Shown one piece after another: positions 1 to 11,433 of a DNA stretch of 64,000 bases (position 1 is its first letter; the number at the start of each line of letters is the position of its first letter). Position numbers and translations under genes: made by a program. Location: positions 11,744,571 through 11,808,570 of the forward strand of contig NC_081550.1 of NCBI RefSeq assembly GCF_901000735.1. The letters are read 5' to 3'. This DNA is from Corylus avellana. Its lineage: Eukaryota > Streptophyta > Magnoliopsida > Fagales > Betulaceae. The notes under the pieces are model-generated. The model was not told where the DNA came from. It did not search any database and saw only the letters and a list, made by a program, of their open reading frames with translations.

Positions 1-727
1 CTAATCTAGAAATAAATTGGTTTCAAAAATTAAATAATTCCCCAGCAACGGCGCCAAAAACTTGTTGTGAAATTTATTTAACTCGCAAGTGTATGAATCG
101 ATTGTAGTTAATAGATTGCAAGGGCGAGGTCGACCCACAGAGAAATGTATTTTTGAAAGAGCAATTTAAATCTAAACTAATTAAATCCTAACCTAGTTCC
201 AAAAGCGTTTTTTTTAATTTGGTTTTGAAAATTAAAAGACTAATCATAAACTAAATAAACTAAGTAAATCAATAGATAAAGGCACTAAGGTTGCGGAATC
301 TACACTCACCAAATCATAACAACATATTTTATATTCGTCAATATTAATCCAAAGTTCTCACGATTTAAATCTTATATATGTTTTACTATGCTTCAAAGAA
401 TTAATCAAAACCGTCTCATGTATCCTTCATTGACCAAATCACAAAAGGAATCTAAATTTAATTGAAACACCAGATATATCCGTAGAACAAATCACAAGGG
501 AAATTATCCTAAATCATCAAGTGTATCATTGAATCACAACAAGATATCCAAGAATCATGCCACATATTGAAAAGAAGTAAAACAATTGAAATAATAAACC
601 AATAAAATTGGAATAATAAAAACTTACAATAAAACAATGTTCTTCATCGGTGATGTTTCATCCCCAACCTTAGTTGAGAATTTAGCTCCACATGACTATG
701 AAACTAAAACTTAAACCTAAAGAAAAA
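1..727 (-). mobile_element. 5' leader, PBS and 5' LTR piece of a Gypsy-type gag-only retrotransposon
   Basis: Read on the minus strand, this is the end of an LTR (63-727, finishing CACAACA), a short spacer, a primer-binding site and the first bases of an internal region that runs off the left edge of the window. It is nearly the same as 11372-12090, which is the equivalent part of the complete element at 5274-12764, so the two are the same family. Both lack a block of about 45 bp that is present in the LTR starting at 5274. The outer end of this LTR is lost in the N gap at 728, so no target duplication can be read. The copy is probably another insertion in the Copia element that reappears after the gap. 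Confidence 0.85.
39..56 (-). other. Primer-binding site, tRNA-Asp type
   Basis: The minus strand reads TGGCGCCGTTGCTGGGGA, complementary with one mismatch to the 3' end of plant tRNA-Asp including its CCA. It lies about six bases inside the LTR end, the normal position for a minus-strand primer site. Confidence 0.85.
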
Positions 728-827
728 NNNNNNNNNNNNNNNNNNNNNNNNNNNNNNNNNNNNNNNNNNNNNNNNNNNNNNNNNNNNNNNNNNNNNNNNN
801 NNNNNNNNNNNNNNNNNNNNNNNNNNN
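728..827. other. Assembly gap, 100 N
   Basis: A run of exactly 100 N, the usual placeholder for a scaffold gap of unknown size. It separates the truncated LTR from the Copia integrase fragment. Confidence 0.99.
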
Positions 828-1215
828 TTACTATTGCATGTCAATTAGAATTAATGTTGAACATCATGTTGCTCATATTCATACTCAAAATGGTTTAGCA
901 AAATCGTTTATTAAACAACTTCAGTTAATTGCTCGACATTTGCTTATGAAAACATATTCGTATCACTAGGGAGAGAAAAGTCGTTGCCTGAAGCACGACA
1001 ATAAATCACTTGGAATAATTTGACGTTATCTCATTTTGATCCTCATACAAATCAATGTGAACTAGAAGTTCAGAAGATCATTCATTTGCAAAGTATTGCA
1101 AATCAATTGCCGAATGCATTTACTAACAACAAGAAAATAATTAAGTCTCGCATTCCAGCTTCTAATACTCTAGCGAAGATAGAAGTTCCTGTAGGACAAT
1201 CAATTAATACAGTAG
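828..1215 (+). pseudogene. Copia integrase fragment and integrase-RT spacer
   Basis: Translation after the gap gives the end of a Copia integrase core, with the conserved HTQNGLA region (normally HTQNGLAE, which carries the catalytic Glu; Lys follows here) and then IKQLQLIARHLLMKT. The reading then jumps, by an internal deletion near 960-1010, to the spacer that starts SHFDPHTNQCELEVQKIIHL. The missing part would hold the end of the integrase and its C-terminal domain. The fragment ends at the insertion site of the 1216-2616 LTR, and the reading resumes at 2622. Integrase inserts the cDNA in active elements; this piece cannot function. Confidence 0.8.
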
Positions 1216-2616
1216 TGTTGTGCAAAATTATTTAACTCGCAAGTGCACAAATCGTTTGTAATTTAATGGATTGCAAGTGCGAGGTCGAACCCACTGAGAA
1301 TTGTATTTTTGAAAGAGCAATTTATATCTAAACTAATTAAATCCTAACCTAGTTCCAAAAGGGTTATGATTTTTGAGTTTTGAAAATTAAAGGATAAACA
1401 TAAACTGAATAAAATAAACTAAGAGATAAAATACTAAGGTTTGGGAATTCACACTCACCAAATCATAACAACATACTTTCATGTTTATCAATATTAATCT
1501 GAGGTTCTCACAATTAAAATCTTAGATATGTGTTACTATGCTTCAACATTTAATCAAAACCATCACATGTATCTATTCATTGCACAAATCACAAAAGAAA
1601 TCCAATATCAATTAAATCATCAGATGTATCCATAAATCACAAAAGATATCCAATCTTAATTGAAACACCAAATGTATCCGTAGAACAAATCACAAGGGAT
1701 ATCCAATTATTTAGGTAAATAAAATCAAGCAATCAATTATGTAAAATTATCTTAAATCATCAAGTGTATCCTTGAAGCACAAAAGATATCCAAGAATCAC
1801 ACCACACATTGAAAATAAGTAAAACAATTGAAATATTAAATCCAATAAAATCAAATAAATAAAGACTTCCGCGAAAGTATTGATGTTCTTCATCAGTGAG
1901 GCTTCATCCCCAACCTTAGTTGGAAATTTAGCTCCACATAAAAATAAAACCTAAATCTAAAGAAAACCTAAACTAAAAAGATAAAAAACTGTAGAATTTT
2001 GCTATCTGGAATTCTATATTTTCTTGAATGCAAAGAATTCTATTTATAGGCATAGGAAAGTCCTAAAAGCCCTATTAAACCTAGATAATTTGGAGGACTG
2101 TCTCCCAGTCAAAATAGAAGTCTGAAATTGAAATAGGATTCGTCCAGATTTGTATCCTTTAATTGCGGGGCGATTTTGGCACAGTAACCATCCGAATTAG
2201 GAAAATCCTATTTCACAACGAATTGTAGTATTTTGAGTTAGCTTTCCAATTCCGTTTGAATCACTTTAATCCAATATTTGAACAGAAAGTTATGGTCAAA
2301 ATATTGAGACATATGCAGAATCTGAATTTGAATCCAATCCGAAATTTTATCTAATATGAACTTTAATCCAATCTGATCTTTAATCCGATTTAACATTTTC
2401 TTGAATTTGGTTGAACTTAACCACATCATTTAGGTTTTCTCAAAGTATGCTTTCTTCCAAACTTTGCATTTTTCCCTTTAAAGCTGTAGTTTTTCTTTAT
2501 TGACCTACAAAACATTAAAAACACAAAACTAACAAAAAATATTAAATAACGACGCAAGTAAAGGATTAACTAATGCTAAAAAAGGAGTCCAAGTATGCAA
2601 TATTTGGCACTTATCA
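1216..2616 (-). mobile_element. Solo LTR, Gypsy-A family
   Basis: A full-length LTR of about 1.4 kb in minus orientation: it begins on the plus strand with TGTTGTGCAAAATT and ends GGCACTTATCA. Flanking 5-mers AGTAG (1211-1215) and AGCAG (2617-2621) are a target duplication with one change. No internal sequence is attached, so this is a solo LTR left by recombination between the two LTRs of a full element. It interrupts Copia coding sequence between the integrase spacer and the RT. Confidence 0.88.
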
Positions 2617-3601
2617 AGCAGCATATGAGTCTAAGGCACACCTGAAGTGTAGAAGACCTATTGAGGCAGAGGATAAGATTCCCCAGAAGAAAATAGCACA
2701 AGGAAATGAAATCGGCGCTCCTGGATAGGCCTTACCCACAAAACAGGCAACGAAAATTGATCCATCCAAACTTTCTGTACAAAATTCTTCCAGAAAGGAA
2801 TCCCCCGAAGAGGAATCTCCTGAAGAGTTACCCCCTGAAGAGGAACAGGTAGCTGAAAATAATGAGATCTCAATAAATTATGTAAGTACAGGAGAAATAT
2901 TGGATAGAAACAAAATTGTTGTCGACAACATATTTTCATTTAAAGTTGCATTTGACATTACCAGAAGTAATGATGATATTGAACCACAAACCGTCAAAGA
3001 ATGTTGACGTAGAAATGATTGGCCAATGTGAAAGGAAGCAATTCAGGTAGAATTGACCTCACTAGCAAAACATGAAGTTTTTGGACCTACACCTGAAGGT
3101 GTATCGCTTGTTGGATACAAGTGGGTATTTCTACGAAAACATAATGAGAAAAATGAAATTGTGAGATACAAAGCAAAACTTGTTGCACAAGGTTTCTTGC
3201 AGAAACCTATTCCCCTTGCAGTGGATGAAATTACATTTAGATTTTTGATTAGCTTTATAGTTTCAGAAAGTTTGGATATGAGTTTAATGGATGTGGTAAC
3301 AACATATTTATATGGATCACTTGATAATGATATATACATGAAAATCCCTGAAGGATACAAAATGCCTGAAGCATATAATTCCAAATCTCGAAGTATTTAT
3401 TCTATCAAGCCACAAAGGTCTTTGTACGGATTAAAGCAATCCGGACGCATGTGGTACAATTGTCTTAGTGAATATCTATTGAAAGAAGGATTTGAGAATA
3501 ATCCAATTTGTCCATGCGTTTTCATTAAGAAATCAGAATCTGGATTTGCTATCATTGCAGTTTATGTAGATGATTTAAATCTTGTTGGGACTCCAGAAGA
3601 G
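2617..3601 (+). pseudogene. Copia reverse transcriptase, N-terminal part
   Basis: Starts in the acidic linker before RT (ESPEEESPEELPPEEE near 2795-2850) and continues into RT with YKWVFLRKHNEKNEIVRYKA and KLVAQGF. The palm motif is MSLMDVVTTYLYGSLDND, where Asp of MDV is the first catalytic carboxylate. SLYGLKQSGRMWY follows, and YVDD, the RT signature, is at 3563-3574. An in-frame stop near 2727 and another break near 3002-3010 show decay, but 3053-3601 is open. The piece ends at GTPEE, where the next solo LTR has inserted; the reading resumes at 4953 with LIKTATYLKNEFEMKDLG. Confidence 0.92.
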
Positions 3602-4947
3602 TGATAAGTGCCAAATATTTCATATTTGGACTTCTTTATTTACATTAGTTAATCATTTAGCTGTGTCGTTATTTAATATTTTGTGTTAGTTTTGTGTTTG
3701 TAATGTTTTGTAGGTCATTAAAGACAAACTACAGCTTTAAAGGAAAAAATGAAAAGTTTGGAAGAAAGCATACTTTGAGAAGACTTAGATAATGTGGTTA
3801 AGTTTAACCAAATCAAAGAAAAGGTTAAATCGGAATAAAGATCTGGATACAATTTCGTATTGGATTCACATTCAGATTCTGCACACGTCTCAGTATTGTG
3901 ATCATAACTTTCTGTTCAAATATCAGATTGAAGTGATTCAAAAGGCATTGGAAAGCTAACTCAAAATAATACAATTCTTTGTGAAATAGGATTTTCATAA
4001 TTCAGAAGTTTCCTATGCCAAAATCGCCCCGTAATTGAATGACACAAATCTGGACGAATCCTATTCTGATTTCAAACCTCTAGTTTGACTGAAGACAGAC
4101 ATCCAAATTATCTAGGTTTAATAGGGCTTTTAGGACTTTCTTAAGCCTATAAATAGACTTATTTGCATTCAAGAAAATATATAGAATTCTAGAGAGTAAA
4201 ATTCTACAGTTTTTCTCTTTTTAATTTAAGTTTTCTTTAAATTTAGGTTTTATTTTTATGTGGAACTAAATTCCCAACTAAAGTTGGGGATGAAGCCTCA
4301 CCGATGAAGAACATCAATACTTTCATGTTAGTCTTTATTTATCTAATTTTATTGGGTTTAATATTTCAATTGTTTTACTTATTTTCAATGTGTGGAGTGA
4401 TTCTTAGATATCTTTTGTGATTCAAGGATACACTTGATGATTTAAGATAATTTCACATAATTGATTGCTTGATTTTATTTGCCTAAATAATTGGATATCC
4501 CTTGTGATTTGTTCTACGGATACATTTGGTGTTTCAATTAAGATTTGATATCTTTTGTGATTTACGGATATATCTGATGATTTAATTGATATTGGATTCC
4601 TTTTGTGATTTGTGCAATGAATGTATACATGGGATAGTTTTGATTAATTGTTTGAAGCATAATAAAACATATTTAAGATTTTAATTGTGAGAACTTCAGA
4701 CTAATATTGATAAATATGGAAGTATGTTGTTATGATTCGGTGAGTGTGAATTCTTAAACCTATGTTTATCCTTTAATTTTCAAAACTCAAAAATCAAAAC
4801 CCTTTTGGAACTAGATTAGGATTTAATTAGTTTAAATATAAATTGCTATTTAAAAAATACAATTCTCTGTGGGATCGACCTCGCACTTGCAATCCATTAA
4901 ACTACAAATGATTCGTGCACTTGCGAGTTAAAAAAATTTGCACAACA
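3602..4947 (+). mobile_element. Solo LTR, Gypsy-A family, plus orientation
   Basis: The LTR runs from TGATAAGTGCC to GCACAACA and is flanked by a perfect 5-bp target duplication AAGAG (3597-3601 and 4948-4952). A TATA-like CCTATAAATAG near 4146 marks the probable U3/R boundary. It splits the Copia RT just after the YVDD motif. It is inverted relative to the LTRs at 1216-2616 and 5274-6643. Confidence 0.92.
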
Positions 4948-5273
4948 AAGAGCTCATAAAAACTGCCACGTATTTAAAAAATGAGTTTGAGATGAAAGAT
5001 CTTGGAAAGACAAAATTTTGCCTTGGCTTACAGATTGAACATTTTTCAAATGGAATTCTTGTTCATCAGTCAACATACACAAAAAAAAGTTCTGAAGCAC
5101 TTTTACATGGGGAAAGCTCATCATTTTAGCACTCCAATGGTTGTTCGATCACTTCATGTGAAAAAAAAAAAAAAAAAGACCATTTTCGCCATAGAGAAGA
5201 TGACGAAGAAATTCTTGGTCCTGAAATACCATATCTTAGTGCAATTGGTGCTCTGATGTATCTTACAAATTGC
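4948..5273 (+). pseudogene. Copia reverse transcriptase, C-terminal part
   Basis: Continues the RT with KNEFEMKDLGKTKFCLGLQI and HFSNGILVHQSTYTKK, the region after YVDD in TNT1/Tork-type RTs. Frames switch near 5085-5100 and again at the poly(A) run 5160-5176, so the coding sequence is not intact. The end at 5273 reads LTNC and is cut by the next Gypsy insertion. The reading resumes at 12765 with TQPDIVFSFN. Confidence 0.9.
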
Positions 5274-6643
5274 TTGTTGTGCAAATTTATTTAACGCGCA
5301 AGTGTACGAATCGATTGTAGTTAATAGATTGCAAGTGCGAGGTCGATCCCACAGAGAATTGTATTTTTGAAAGAGCAATTTAAATCTAAATTAATTAAAT
5401 CCTAACCTAGTTCCAAAAGGGTTTTTTTGAATTTGGTTTTGAAAATTAAAAGACTAATCATAAACTAAATAAACTAAGTAAATCAATAGATAAAGGTACT
5501 AAGGATGCGGAATCTACACTCACCAAATCATAACAACATATTTTATATTCATCAATATTAATTCGAAGTTCTCACAATTTAACTCCTATGTATGTTTTAC
5601 TATGCTTCAAAGAATTAATCAAAATCATCCCATGTATCCATTTATTGACCAAATCACAAAAGGAATCCAAATTTAATTGAAATACCAGATGTATTCGTAG
5701 AACAAATCACAAGGGATATCCAATTTTTATGAGTTAAAAACCAAGCAATCAATTATGTGAAATTATCCTAAATGATCAAGTGTATCCTTGAATCACAACA
5801 AGATATCCAAGAATCATGACACATATTGAAAAGAAGTAAAACAATTGAAATAATAAACCAATAAAATGGGAATAATAAAAACTTACAATAAAGTGATGTT
5901 GTTCTTCATTGGTGAGGCTTCATCCCCAACCTTAGTTGAGAATTTAGCTCCACATGACTATGAAACTAAAACCTAAACCTAAACCTAAAGAAAAACTAAA
6001 CTAAAAGAAAAGTTGTAGATTACATTCTTTCTCCAAAATTGTATTTCAAAACTAGTCTCTGAAATTATATATATTTTCTTGAATGCAAAGAGGTGTATTT
6101 ATAGGCTTAGGAAGTCCTAGACGCCCTATTAAACCTAGATAATTCGGAGGTCTGTCTCCCAGTCAAAATAGAAGTCTGAAATCAAAATAGGATTCATCTA
6201 GATTTATGTTCTTTTATTGTGGGGCGATTTTGGCATAGTAACCCTCCGAATTAGAAAAACCCTATTTCACAACGAATTGTCGTATTTGAGTTAGATTTCC
6301 AATTCCACTTCAATCCGATGTTTGAGCGGAAAGTTATGGTCAAAATACTGAGACATGTGCAGAATCTGAATTTGAATCCAATCCGAAATTTTATCCAATC
6401 TGTTCTTTAATCTGATTTAACCTTTTCTTTGATTTGGTTAAACTTAACCACATCATGTAGATCTTCTTAAAGTATGCTTTCTTCCAAACTTTACATTTTT
6501 CCCTTTAAAGCTGTAGTTTTTCTTCAATGACCTACAAAATACGAAAAACATAAAACTAACACAAAACATTAAATAACGACACAACTAAATGATTAACTAA
6601 TGTAAATAAAGGGGTCCAAATATGGAATAGTTGGCACTTATCA
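5274..6643 (-). repeat. 3' LTR of the 5274-12764 element
   Basis: Bounded on the plus strand by TTGTTGTGCAAATTT and GGCACTTATCA. It retains the block near 5728-5775 (GGATATCCAATTTTTATG onward) that is missing from the 5' LTR. A TATA-like CTATAAATA on the minus strand lies near 6098. Confidence 0.9.
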
Positions 6644-6658
6644 AACACCCCCAAACTT
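6644..6658 (-). other. Polypurine tract
   Basis: The minus strand reads AAGTTTGGGGGTGTT directly before the 3' LTR. The same motif precedes the 3' LTR of the related element at 24523-24537. This is the expected plus-strand priming site. Confidence 0.85.
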
Positions 6659-6922
6659 ACATTTTGCAAGTCCCTTAGCAAAACAAAACAAAAAACAAAA
6701 TGAATGCAATAAACATAAATCCTCTTTCGTGGGAGAGACAATTGCATTTAGCATATGAAACAAGCCTTTTAAACCCCTAGGCATCCCTAGTGGACGAGTG
6801 AAGTCTTGTGAGGGCTTAATAGGAATGATACCCACAAACATTGTAGCACTATATTGTTAACAAGAAAGAAGTTTCACATAAACCATGGTTATTATTCATG
6901 AGCAAACTTAAAAAGACAAACA

Positions 6923-8198
6923 TATTAAGTGCTAAAATATTCATTTTTTTAGCCCTTAGCGTACATGTTTTAATCTTTTAGTTTTCGTTAATTTATGCTA
7001 TTTTAGTTCCTTTATGTGTTTTCCATGCTTTTGGAAGAAAATGAAGTAAATCTGGAAGATTTGGGCTCAAAAAGAGAATTTTGAAGAAGTTGGAGTTTCT
7101 GGTAGTGTGATCGATCGTAGGTGACTTGTGATCGATCGCACACGGCTTGCGATCGATCGCACCTTTGCACTAGAGAATACTAGAAGCTGCGGACAGACTC
7201 CCTTTCCTTCCATATTAGGGTTTTCCAAGTCCCACTTGTAATAGGACTAAAACATTACGAATTTCCTAAGTTTACTAGTGTAACAAGGACTTCTAAAGCC
7301 CTACAAATAGACCTCTAAACCTTGAGAATAATCAAGCTGGAAGAGGCACAACTTTGGAAGGAGAAGAATAGGAGCTCTTCAAGTTCAAGTTTCGGGTTTA
7401 TTCTTTTCCTTTCTTTTATTTTATTTTGTGAAGATGTTTAACATCAACTTCATGTGTAACTAATTTATTTAGTAGGGCTAGATTGAAGCCCTAGTTATGT
7501 TTAGTTGATATTCAATATTGGCGCCTTTGTGACGATCTTGTTGTGATATCTAAATTGATTAATTCATGTTTTCATAAATTCCTCATATGTGTGTGCCTGA
7601 TCAACATGCGCATGTGGTATGGACTAGTTAGTTAAATCAATTTGGATGACCGAGTCCTGGGTTTAACATAAGTAACAAAAGTAATCCACACCGGGTTCTT
7701 AGGTTAATCAACATGGGGAACCGGGAGTATACACCTATGCCCTAGGCCTCATGTGTTTGTCGATTTCCACAGAAAATATGATTTCCTAAAGAACAACTTA
7801 GTATACACCATGCTAAATCCTTTAGAAAAGAAAAGAGTTAGAGTATACACCCATGACTAACTCGTTACTTAGGGAAATCTATAGCTTAAAGTGTATACAC
7901 GCATGCCCTTAAGTTGACAAACATTAGATAGACATAACATGATGAAAACATTGGCATATTGACATATTAGCTAAACATAATTAGTGGCGGATATCAAAGC
8001 CCTACTTTTTTATCATTATCAACTCAAATCCAATCTTTTGTTTTATTTTACCTTGGTAATTTATTTTAGACAAAATTCAGCACTCCTCCTAGGAATGACC
8101 TCGTATTTGCACACTATACTACTGTGTTGACCTCGTGCACTTGCAAGTAAAACATCCAATTATTTGCCTATTAATTTAGCTAGGTAATTGTGACAACA
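6923..8198 (+). mobile_element. Solo LTR of a different family, nested in the gag-only element
   Basis: Starts TATTAAGTGCTAAAATATTC (probably a mutated TG start) and ends GTGACAACA. It is flanked by a perfect 5-bp duplication AAACA (6918-6922 and 8199-8203). Removing it restores alignment with the equivalent 3' internal region of the element at 24240-24310. It contains three GATCGATC palindromes at 7105-7162, upstream of a TATA-like CTACAAATAG near 7302. It is the innermost layer of the nest. Confidence 0.88.
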
Positions 8199-9413
8199 AA
8201 ACACCATCATCACAGTCAAAAGAAAATCCAAAATTAAATCACTCATAATTGGACAATTGAGACCTCATATGTTCTGAAAAGTGTAAAGTGTAGTTAGCAT
8301 ACAATCATGAAGCTTTCAGTTTAAACTCAAGACAAATTCCATAAAATTTGTGAAAATCTCTATCAAATAAAACAACCAAGGCAAGATATGCATTTTTTTC
8401 CCTTTTTTTTATTTTTTATTTTTTTTACAGGCTGTGCAATGTCTAACTACCTTAAGCTTTCTAATTAACCCATGTAACAAGTGTTAGGCCAATGACTCCT
8501 AAGCCAGGTGGCTTTAGGGCATTAGATGTAGAACATCCCTAAGGGTTGATTAACTTAAGTCAAAAAGGCTACGAAGCTAGACTAGTCATATCATAAATCA
8601 ATACTGAACTTCACACCTTTTGACGCGAACACTCAATGCTTAATGAGGCAAGAGGTCCGTTTACTCAGCGGAAAACTCAACATGATCTTTCTTTTCTTTT
8701 TCCTTCTTTTATTTATTTATTTATTTTATATCTTGCAAGCCAATGGTTATTCATCAATAGGTCATCCAACAAATCTCAAAGAGAACAAGCTTAAGCTCAA
8801 ACATCATACCTCACAGAAAACATGCTAATGTGCTCATAAAAATTTATTTCAAAATAAGTGAAATCTCTTTTACCCAAAAATAAGTCAAAGGACTCAGACT
8901 CCTAATAACATAATGATGTGTTCAACCCTTTGAGTAAGCTAATGAAATGCAAATCATAATTACAGTTTAACTCAAACTTGACAACAACATAGCACAATTT
9001 TTTTTTATTTTTTTTTCAAAATTTTTAACACAAAATGACAAATAAAAATAAACAAATAAGAACAACAATAAACAGACAAAGTGTTTCTCCATACCCCCAA
9101 ACTTGAATTACACATTGCCCTCAATGTGTAGTATAGAAATACATTACTAGAAGTAAGGAAATCTGACTGTGAACAAGGCTAGGGCGTCCCCCAAACTTAA
9201 ACACCAAAACACTTGTCAACAAAAACTAACAACAATATTTTTTTCACAGAAACAAAACATCAAAAGATTAATTACTGTTAGAAACAAAAACAAATAAAAA
9301 GAAATGCAATATAATGAAAAAGGAAAGAAAGAATTTGTGGAGTGAAGTGCAGAAAATAAATTGGACAAGAAAACTTTACAGCGCTCTCCCCAATCATGCG
9401 GATGTCCAACCAA
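8199..9413 (-). other. Non-coding 3' internal region of the gag-only element
   Basis: No credible coding sequence. The stretch is collinear, in reverse, with 23165-24300 of the second gag-only element. It holds several poly(T)/poly(A) tracts and ends with the polypurine tract region. Short open frames here have no conserved features. Confidence 0.7.
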
Positions 9414-10874
9414 TCACTTCCACCCCTTTTTCTTCAAAACTTCATAGCACCCTAGAAGGATGTATCGCCATCTTATGTAGATTAGCTTGCTTCGAAGGAT
9501 CTTCTTAGGAAAGAGGTTCCTAGATTTGTGTGCTTGTGTGCACAAGTCCTTGAGTATCTTGACATAAGATGGCTCTTTGAGACATTCAGGCGATGAAGCT
9601 TTGGGTTCTTGATATGTCTCAAGAGGGACAATGATGCACGCAAGAGCTTCAGTACTCACTTCCATGTCACTGGGTAGATCAGGATCTGTTGGTGGCTCAC
9701 TGTTCTCATGGTGCTCAACTTAATCAGGATGCTCAACTTCTTCATCTTTTTCTTCCTCCTCAATGTTATCAACGATTTTCTCAATCTCAAGTGTGGTGAT
9801 GACTTGAGCATGCTCAACTTGCTCTGCATGCTCCTCTTTGTTATCCACAATTTTCTTCTCATTAACCATGTAGTGTAAAATGAATGGATATTCGCTTTGG
9901 AGGTGAGTAGGATTATAACAATATTCACAAAATAGAGATAGTCCTCACTTATTTATAGTTCTGATATAGGCCGACCTAACTGCCTTGAGTTCCTCTATTC
10001 TCCTTTTTAAGTCATCAATGTGAGCAGTTGGACAAAATTGAAATACCTCATCTTTAGGAAGATAATTTCTTATAGCACTTTCCTCTCTTTCAAAGTTGGA
10101 GGTGGCTTGGACATGCTCGTGATAAGAATTTTCGGACTCATCCTCATCAATCATGTAGTGTCCTTGAGCCATCAGCTGACCTTGAAGCTCTTCTTCCTCA
10201 TTGTTATCCTCTATGCTCTCATTATCCCAATATTGAGTCATTGGGTCAAGTTGATGTTCAGATGGATGTTCATTCTCACTCTCACCAATCCATTTTTCCA
10301 TCCCTGCGATAGCATGAGTATTGGCATCTTTAAGCTCTTGATTGAATTGACACAGTTCATCTTTGAGCTCTTGTATAGCTTGGGAGTTGGAATTCTTGAG
10401 CTCTTGTATAGCTCTATTTTTAGCCATGTTGGATTGGTCGACTTTTTCACTTAATGTTTTCATCATGTCTTCCAGTGATGATTGTGGTGCAAGCTGTGGC
10501 ACTTGAGTGGTGGATTGATAAGCAGGAGGGTGAGTTTGATGATCAAACTGCATATAGTTTGACTGGTGCACTTCATCAAATTGGTGGGCGTAATTTCCTG
10601 TAGCCTGAGCTGACCATAAGAAATTAGATTGGTTGCTCCAGTCTAGGTTGTAATAATTGGAATTTGAATCAAACCCTGTACTGGAGAAACTGGTGTTCAT
10701 TTGCTCATATGGAAAATTCGAAGCTTGTCCCCATGATGGACAATCACTATAATGATAATAAGGATTGGAGCAGTATGAACATGGCTTATGTGGGTAAAAA
10801 TTTTAAGGGTAGTTGGTAGGAGCTGGTGTCCTATAACTAGAAGATTTATTAAAATCATTAAAATGAAAATTCAT
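9414..10874 (-). pseudogene. Degenerate gag-like protein with two zinc knuckles
   Basis: One continuous frame starts with ATG at 10872-10874 (MNFHFNDFNKSSSYRT) and runs to 9414. In-frame stops are TAA at 10803-10805, TGA at 9945-9947, TAA at 9720-9722 and TGA at the end in GWK-stop, where the related element reads GWKGLVGHP. Near the N-terminus is a CCHC-type knuckle CSYCSNPYYHYSDC (10740-10781, spacing C-x2-C-x5-H-x3-C). A second, CEYCYNPTHLQSEY (near 9888-9929), has its last Cys changed to Tyr. Between them are a Gln-rich stretch and a long acidic region (WDNESIEDNNEEEEL). The C-terminal part (ILKDLCTQAHKSRN, LRSKLIY, LKKKGWK) matches the second element at 22389-23160. Knuckles of this kind bind RNA in Gag proteins. 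The function is inferred from the element structure. Confidence 0.72.
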
Positions 10875-11082
10875 GCTTCCCCCTTACTTTTTAGCATGTA
10901 AATATCCCACATAAAACATTAACCATTTTTTTAAAAAAAAAATAAATAAAGTAAACTAAAAAAAACGACTAACTAACAAAAAATAAAATAAAACAAAAAT
11001 TTAAAAACTCACAAAGAGGACCAAAAATAAGTTTTTGGCAAAAATCTACGGAACTGCTGCAGTTGCTGCCTTTGCTGTGAGT

Positions 11083-11217
11083 GCACTCGATCGAGCAGAT
11101 GTGTGCTCGATCGCACTTGAGTGAAGATGCAGCAGTTAATGAGTGCAAGTGCGCTTGAGCTTGCTGTCTTGGCCTCGAGTGCGCTCGATGGTAGCAAGGC
11201 TGCGATCGATCGCACTA
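11083..11217. repeat. Cluster of GC-rich palindromes in the leader
   Basis: Between the PBS and gag lie several self-complementary words in an otherwise AT-rich context: CTCGATCGAG, GTGCTCGATCGCAC, CCTCGAG, GTGCGCTCGATGG and TGCGATCGATCGCA. The same kind of cluster recurs at 7105-7162, 20431-20460, 21546-21696 and 24886-24964. The role is unknown; retroviral leaders use short palindromes for RNA dimerisation. Confidence 0.75.
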
Positions 11218-11410
11218 GCAGGGGTGTGCGGAAGGTGCTGTGGCAGAAATGCAAAACAATCCAAAACAAAACAAAACAACAAGAAATTTTTTTATTTTTT
11301 TTAGTGACAAGAATAAAACAAAACAAATTGTAGAAAAATAAAATCCAAATTATAACTAGTAGAAGAATAAAACTAATCTAGAAATAAATTGGTTTCAAAA
11401 ATTAAACAAT

Positions 11411-11428
11411 TCCCCGGCAACGGCGCCA
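11411..11428 (-). other. Primer-binding site, tRNA-Asp type
   Basis: The minus strand is TGGCGCCGTTGCCGGGGA, an exact complement of the 3' end of plant tRNA-Asp with CCA. It lies five or six bases from the end of the 5' LTR. This type of PBS is typical of Athila-like Gypsy elements. Confidence 0.92.
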
Positions 11429-11433
11429 AAAAC

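Noticed and set aside
10020..10454. 144-codon ORF on plus
   Set aside because: It is the antisense of the gag-like frame 9945-10700 and has no motif of its own.
11083..11217. Palindromes as cyanobacterial HIP1 (GCGATCGC) sites or bacterial contamination
   Set aside because: The context is a plant LTR retrotransposon leader with PBS and gag; flanks are continuous plant repeats.
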